A DNA stretch of 64,000 nt from Amorphophallus konjac (lineage: Eukaryota > Streptophyta > Magnoliopsida > Alismatales > Araceae). The stretch is taken from contig CM040127.1 in the NCBI GenBank assembly GCA_022559845.1, positions 32,202,708-32,266,707 on the forward strand, read 5' to 3'. The notes under the pieces are model-generated. The model saw only the letters and a list, made by a program, of their open reading frames with translations, was not told the origin of the DNA and made no database searches. Every line of letters starts with the position of its first letter. The stretch's first letter is position 1. Below are positions 59,605 to 64,000 of the stretch, one piece after another. Position numbers and translations under genes: made by a program.

Positions 59605-61978
59605 GTTTACCCAACGGCAACAGGGCCAGACCATGATATGGCATGCTCCCTTCCGCAGTAGTTTCACTTTTCTGTTGATTTAAATAGGGATTGTTGCAAG
59701 AATGCTCTTGATAAAACTTCATTTATGTGAAAATATCTCTTACGCCATCATGAATGCTTCTTTACAACATGATGGGGGTATCCTTTTCCGAGCCGCATAT
59801 ATGTTAACTCTGTTACAACATGATGAGGGTATTCCTGCCCCAACAGAAAAAAGGTGATTGTGATGCTTTTTTTTTCCTTTGAGGGAATTCATAATACTAT
59901 GATTTTAAAAGATACGTTTTTAACTAAAAAAAGTTTTATCGGGAGTCTAAAAATACCAAGTATCTTGTAAGAGCATCTGGTGAGTTACATGTCTGATGAT
60001 GATTGCAGGTAACAACTTGGGCGTTTGATGAGATAAAACAAAACCAAGGTGGAAGTCTGTCTCAGTCCTTACTTTTAGATGGAAAAGAAGACTGATCACT
60101 TACATTGGATTGCTTGTTGGCCTATAAAACTCAGGATTTTGTGTATATGGGCCTAGAATAGTTGTCCGAAGCATCAGACCGATAAATCAAGGAGAGGAAG
60201 CTTGCATCGCTTACACAGACCTGCTGCAGCCCACGGTACATTGTCTCTTTTATTTTAGTTTTCCCAAAAATGCATCCATTTATTTGAGCTATGTGCCCCA
60301 TAAATGTGTAAAACTTTTGGAAGCATGTTGTTTCAGTCTCCATTAATTTACGCGATAGAACAGTGGTTTAAGTTTTCTTTCCAAAATTGTGTTCTTAAGG
60401 TAGCTTTTTTTCTTGACCTTCTAGGCAGTGAGGCGCCCAGACTTGCGGTCAAAATACGGGTTTATCTGTTGTTGCAAAAGGTGCAGTGCTATCCCAGAGA
60501 TGTATGTGGATCATATCATGTCTGTAAGTTTTGTCTTTGCTCATTGTCAAATGTTCACCAAGAAATCTTAGGCCCTCAGCCTTGTTTGGTGTTTGGGCTG
60601 TAATGGTCAATCTTTGGATGACATATACGGGAAATGTTGAAATCTCCTCATGCTGTCGGTGGTATGATGTGTTTGTCCCTTGTCCCTTGTTCAGTTGCTT
60701 TATTTAACGTGCAGTGATCTTCAGTCTAAATGTCAAATAAGGACCTCAGAAAAATGATTTGTTGTCTAGTTGGCCTTTCTATAGATGAGTTAGATGCTTA
60801 CTAATGACACGGTTGAAAGTCTTCCAAAAGCAGCTTTTCTTCTAATGTGCCATGAACTAACATTTAACCTATTCAGACAATGAATTAACTTGTATTTTCT
60901 TAATGTGAATTTACTTGGCCATGAACTGACATTTGACCTATTCGGATACTGAATTAACCTGTATTTTGTTGATGTCGATTTACTCAACCAGAGCTCCTAT
61001 TTGCAGGAAACTGCATTCAGCCTCGACACTGTGAACTTGAATTCATGCCACAGACACTGTAAGGATAAGGAAACAGAGGAACTAGCTGATACACTCAACC
61101 AAGTTGTAACAGAATATTTGTCTATTGGGGGTCCTGAAGTCTGTTGCTCATATATTGAAAACATGCTTTCGAAGGGATTTCAAGGCGAATGGCTGCAGCT
61201 GGCAGAGTCATCACCAACACGATTCAAGTTGCAGCCCCTGCATCATATCTCTCTCAAAGCTTACATCATTCTAGCATCCATGTATAGAATCCAAGGATGC
61301 AACTTAGAAACTTCTAATTATGGAAGAGATGGAGCTTCAGAAGTCTCTGATATGAATAGAACCGCTGCTGCATATTCCTTGTTACTTGCGGGTACCACCA
61401 ATCATCTGTTCCTATCCGAGCCGTCTTTAATAGCAACAACTGCACTTTTTTGGATAAGTGCTGGGGAATCATGTCTGGTTCTTGTCAGAAGCTTAATAGA
61501 TAGACCAGAAACCAAATGGGTTAATTTGTCAGATTTCACTCGTATATTTGGTGATGCTCAAGGTGCCATGGCACACGAAGAATTGGATGAGTTCAATGCG
61601 ACATCTCTAAGGTTTCTTGACTGTGTCTCAAGGATTTCTTCAAAGGTTTGGCCATTTGTGGTGTCGGGAATTCCGTGCCTCCGTAAAGTTAGGAGCCCCA
61701 TTAACTTCAGCTGGCTTGCAAAGAAGAATGTTTCACATCAGGTTCTTGTGACTGAGAGTGTTGCTGCTGGAGTTTGTCATTGTGTGGATGAAGCGAGAAA
61801 ATGCATTGGGTGTAAATGCGAAGCAGATATGCATGTTGAAGAAGATGATGGGAATCTTTACCGACTTGCCATTCACGGCTTGGTTTATGGTGGATTTCTT
61901 GCAACAATTTGTTACGGCTATCAGCCCTATTGGGTTGACCATGTAAGAAAGCTTCTCTGTGGTGAAGCAGGAAGGTAG
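58822..61978 (+). CDS. SET-domain protein with MYND-like zinc finger (SDG41-like), about 5 exons
   Basis: Exons 58822-59604 (end tentative), 60009-60048 (tentative), 60135-60235, 60425-60523 and 61007-61978 join in frame to about 664 residues. Exon 1 has a MYND-like Cys/His cluster (residues 35-38, 63-66, YCSPAC at 78-83, H91, C97) and the SET core NHSCSPN at 234-240. Exon 3 has YGPRIVVRSIRPINQGEE and YTDLLQP, the end of the SET fold. Exon 4 has SKYGFICCCKRC, the post-SET cysteines. The last exon is a helical C-terminal region with a Cys cluster (CHCVDEARKCIGCKC). The protein probably methylates lysines on histones or other proteins; it resembles plant SMYD-like proteins such as Arabidopsis SDG41. 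The SET core is split by introns. The first two exon boundaries are my best frame-consistent guess. Confidence 0.82.
60009..60048 (+). CDS. SET protein gene, candidate mini-exon 2
   Basis: 40 bp after TTGCAG, ending CAAG|GTGGAAG. It supplies the single base needed by the next exon, and phases fit on both sides. It is supported only by frame and splice motifs. Confidence 0.4.
60135..60235 (+). CDS. SET protein gene, exon 3
   Basis: Acceptor ACTCAG at 60134; donor CCACG|GTACAT. Encodes the C-terminal part of the SET fold (YGPRIVVRSIRPINQGEE, AYTDLLQPT). Confidence 0.8.
60425..60523 (+). CDS. SET protein gene, exon 4
   Basis: Acceptor TTCTAG at 60424; donor TGTCT|GTAAGT. 33 codons covering the post-SET cysteines (FICCCKRC). 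Confidence 0.82.
61007..61978 (+). CDS. SET protein gene, last exon
   Basis: Acceptor TTGCAG at 61006; stop TAG at 61976-61978. 323 residues of helical C-terminal region, ending with a cluster of seven cysteines near CHCVDEARKCIGCKC. Confidence 0.85.
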   Translation, partial: ETAFSLDTVNLNSCHRHCKDKETEELADTLNQVVTEYLSIGGPEVCCSYIENMLSKGFQGEWLQLAESSPTRFKLQPLHHISLKAYIILASMYRIQGCNLETSNYGRDGASEVSDMNRTAAAYSLLLAGTTNHLFLSEPSLIATTALFWISAGESCLVLVRSLIDRPETKWVNLSDFTRIFGDAQGAMAHEELDEFNATSLRFLDCVSRISSKVWPFVVSGIPCLRKVRSPINFSWLAKKNVSHQVLVTESVAAGVCHCVDEARKCIGCKCEADMHVEEDDGNLYRLAIHGLVYGGFLATICYGYQPYWVDHVRKLLCGEAGR

Positions 61979-63590
61979 AATACCTTTCTGAGATGTTTTT
62001 CTGCTCCTGATTCACTGACCAAAATAGTAAAGCGGATCAGAGAATCATCAATAAGATGCTGCATATGCTTGACACTTGTTTTTTTCTTGTGCTGGGAGAT
62101 GTAGATGATGAGAACTCGATTTGGGTCTCCTATCATTTGGTTGAAATGGCTCTCTTTCAATTAGAAGGTTTTCCGAGGACATTTTTGCATCTTTGCAGGG
62201 CTTGTATTAGTTGTCATCATTAATGTCTCAAGAGTTTGAGAAGTTCAGCAAATCACTTTTCATTATGTCTTCTATCCATAATCCATGCAACAGAAGGTGG
62301 AACAGTTCCAGAACATCACGTCTGCTGCATTTTTGAGTGGAGCCTCGCATGTTTATCACCTGTGCACACACAGATAAAACTGGATGGACGAAAGCTTAGA
62401 AGCGCAGAGCTGGCATGCGTCGATGATGGGAACAGGATAGGAGTTGGATAATTTTCTTTGGGACTCGAGTGGAAATGGGAACAAGGAGCGGGAGCTATGG
62501 CAAACTGAGTAGAAACAACTTCTAAGAAGAAAAAGAGGTATGTAAAGATTTCCTGGATGTCCCTATCTGGATATATCGTTCTGCCATGGGACGACATTAT
62601 TATGGGCTTCAAAATGCGTTGCCAATTTGCCATGGATGTAGGTTGTGTACGGATACCCAGAGGACCAGACATAAAGGACCATCTTCAACCTTATCGTTCT
62701 GTTGAGATTTTTGTTACCACACATGAGCAGTCCTTTGAGCCAGCTGCCTGTTTATTCTCATCTAACGCGAGCGCCTGTGATTCCAGCAAGTCAGCCAAGC
62801 CAGTGATTTATTAGGGATTTGCCTTTCCTCAGTTACCTTTCCCATCCTACCCCAGATAATAGTTTAGAGCTTTGCGAGCTCTGTGATAAAAGATAAAAGC
62901 TGTGGTTCAACGGCATATAAATAAATCTTTTTAAAGAGCAGTTCTCGTCATGGAGTGATGTGGAATTAATACAAGAGAGCAAAGACTTTTAGGTATAAAT
63001 ATTGAAAGATAAACCGGGGCAGTTTCGTAAACTTTGGACCACCCTTAGTGAGAGCTCTTTTGCACTTCCCAAACCAAGCAGGGGAAAGGGGGGAGCTGCT
63101 GTCCTTATTGCGAGGGCATCGTGACAAGACAAATGGCGAGTTCTTCTTCACGTAGGAAGAAAAAGAGCATCTTTGTAATTTCCTCGTGTCCTCGGTGGTA
63201 GTTGTTATATGATCTTGGGAGGCTGTTTCTGTAGTTCTATTCTTTTCCTTGTCCGATAGTTGGTGATGTAATCCATGCAATTCGAAAGGAAAAAAAAGTG
63301 CAATTCTCATGTTGCTGTATCTGTGAGAAAAGAAAATGTCACATGAAGTTTGGCTGCGTTGAGAATGACTCAAAAACTTTCCCTTCCTGGCATGCTTTGT
63401 CTTTCACTCTTTAATAGCTGGCATCAGGTAAGGCGAATACAAGGAGTAGAAGGGGGAGTCCAGGTGCCACTCCAACCTTCTGGAGACGGTCAGTTTGGCA
63501 ATGGAGTGAACTTGCTGGTTACATAACCGGCTAGGTGTAGATCACCTTTTATGTATATTAGAAGTACTCAGAGCAGCATGAGATTCAGAA
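61979..63590. other. 3' flank of the SET gene, no further gene recognised
   Basis: Contains only short frames with no recognised domain on either strand (for example 62557-62814 plus and 62966-63373 minus). Confidence 0.5.
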
Positions 63591-63880
63591 ATTGAGTGGT
63601 TTGGCCCCTCCATGGAGGAGGCCTTTCCTTGTTGATCGCCTGAATGATTGTGAGCGCAAACTCCTTCCACGGTGGTCGGAGCCGGGAACAAGGTTGCTAA
63701 CAAAATGGCAGAGAGAATTGCAACAGCTTCCACCATCTCTGGATGTTGGCAAGGAAATATTCTGGCATAGTGGCATGACAGCTGAGAGGTTTTACGGTGT
63801 GATTCCTGACAATGATACCTGCTGCTCTGCCAGAAGTGGAGGTGGTTCCATCTACATTGATTGATCTTTTACTGACCTGG
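63590..63880 (-). pseudogene. Remnant of a LINE-type RNase-H-like (RVT_3) domain
   Basis: Minus-strand frames read INVDGTTSTSGRAAGIIVRN and, shifted, VEAVAILSAILLATLF with VEGVCAHNHSGDQQGKASS. This is the order of the RNase-H-like domain at the end of plant L1 LINEs. It is frame-shifted and has no flanking RT in the window. Confidence 0.55.
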
Positions 63881-64000
63881 ATCTGGGGGTTGCCAGTGAA
63901 CTTGCACTTGGGGCTCGGGATGATTATATGGGGGGCAGTTTTTTTAGCTAGCTTCAAAAACAAATCTGCAACGAGCTTTCCAGAGCTGGCACATGATTGA

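Noticed and set aside
62557..62814. 85-residue plus-strand frame after the SET gene (and 62966-63373 minus)
   Set aside because: No recognised domain, no splice or promoter context; likely chance frames in the 3' flank.

Overview
The window is nuclear DNA of a flowering plant. It contains spliced genes with GT-AG introns, plant-type Ty3/gypsy and RTE elements, a Cassandra-type TRIM and antisense plant-mobile-domain genes. Both host genes start in very GC-rich first exons and become AT-richer downstream, which hints at a monocot; this is inference only. All coordinates were read by eye, so splice sites and percent identities are approximate.

Layout. 1-8666: a nearly complete Ty3/gypsy chromovirus of Tekay/Del type on the minus strand, with one open gag-pol frame; its 3' LTR is cut by the window start. 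8667-13782: intergenic DNA with two related hAT-like MITEs (each with an 8-bp target duplication), a Cassandra TRIM carrying a 5S-rRNA-like stretch, and microsatellites. 13966-57095 (+): a four-exon gene for a sphingomyelin-synthase-like / PAP2_C membrane protein. Its first intron is about 36.2 kb, filled by two nested LTR retrotransposons, and its third intron (5.5 kb) holds a full-length but dead RTE LINE. 57096-58821: 3' flank and intergenic DNA. 58822-61978 (+): a MYND/SET-domain protein gene in about five exons. 61979-64000: no gene recognised, except a decayed LINE RNase-H-like remnant on the minus strand.

The nest in intron 1. An older chromovirus (15263-49244, TSD GTGCC, LTRs about 0.54 kb and roughly 6% diverged) received, inside its 3' LTR, a younger 26.6-kb element of the Athila/TAT group (15320-41942, TSD GACGG, giant 4.4-kb LTRs roughly 1-2% diverged). 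Both lie on the minus strand, opposite to the host gene. The TAT element has a tRNA-Arg-like primer site, a 25-bp minisatellite in its leader, a gag-protease frame with a G-patch, and a pol broken by two single-base frame shifts. Between pol and the 3' LTR, on the opposite strand, it carries two multi-exon plant-mobile-domain-like genes with their own TATA boxes and AATAAA signals. Their first exons are clearly related, and the first gene is followed by an out-of-frame relic of the coiled-coil exon that the second still has. This looks like a duplicated, host-like gene cassette riding antisense in a retrotransposon and is the most interesting part of the window.
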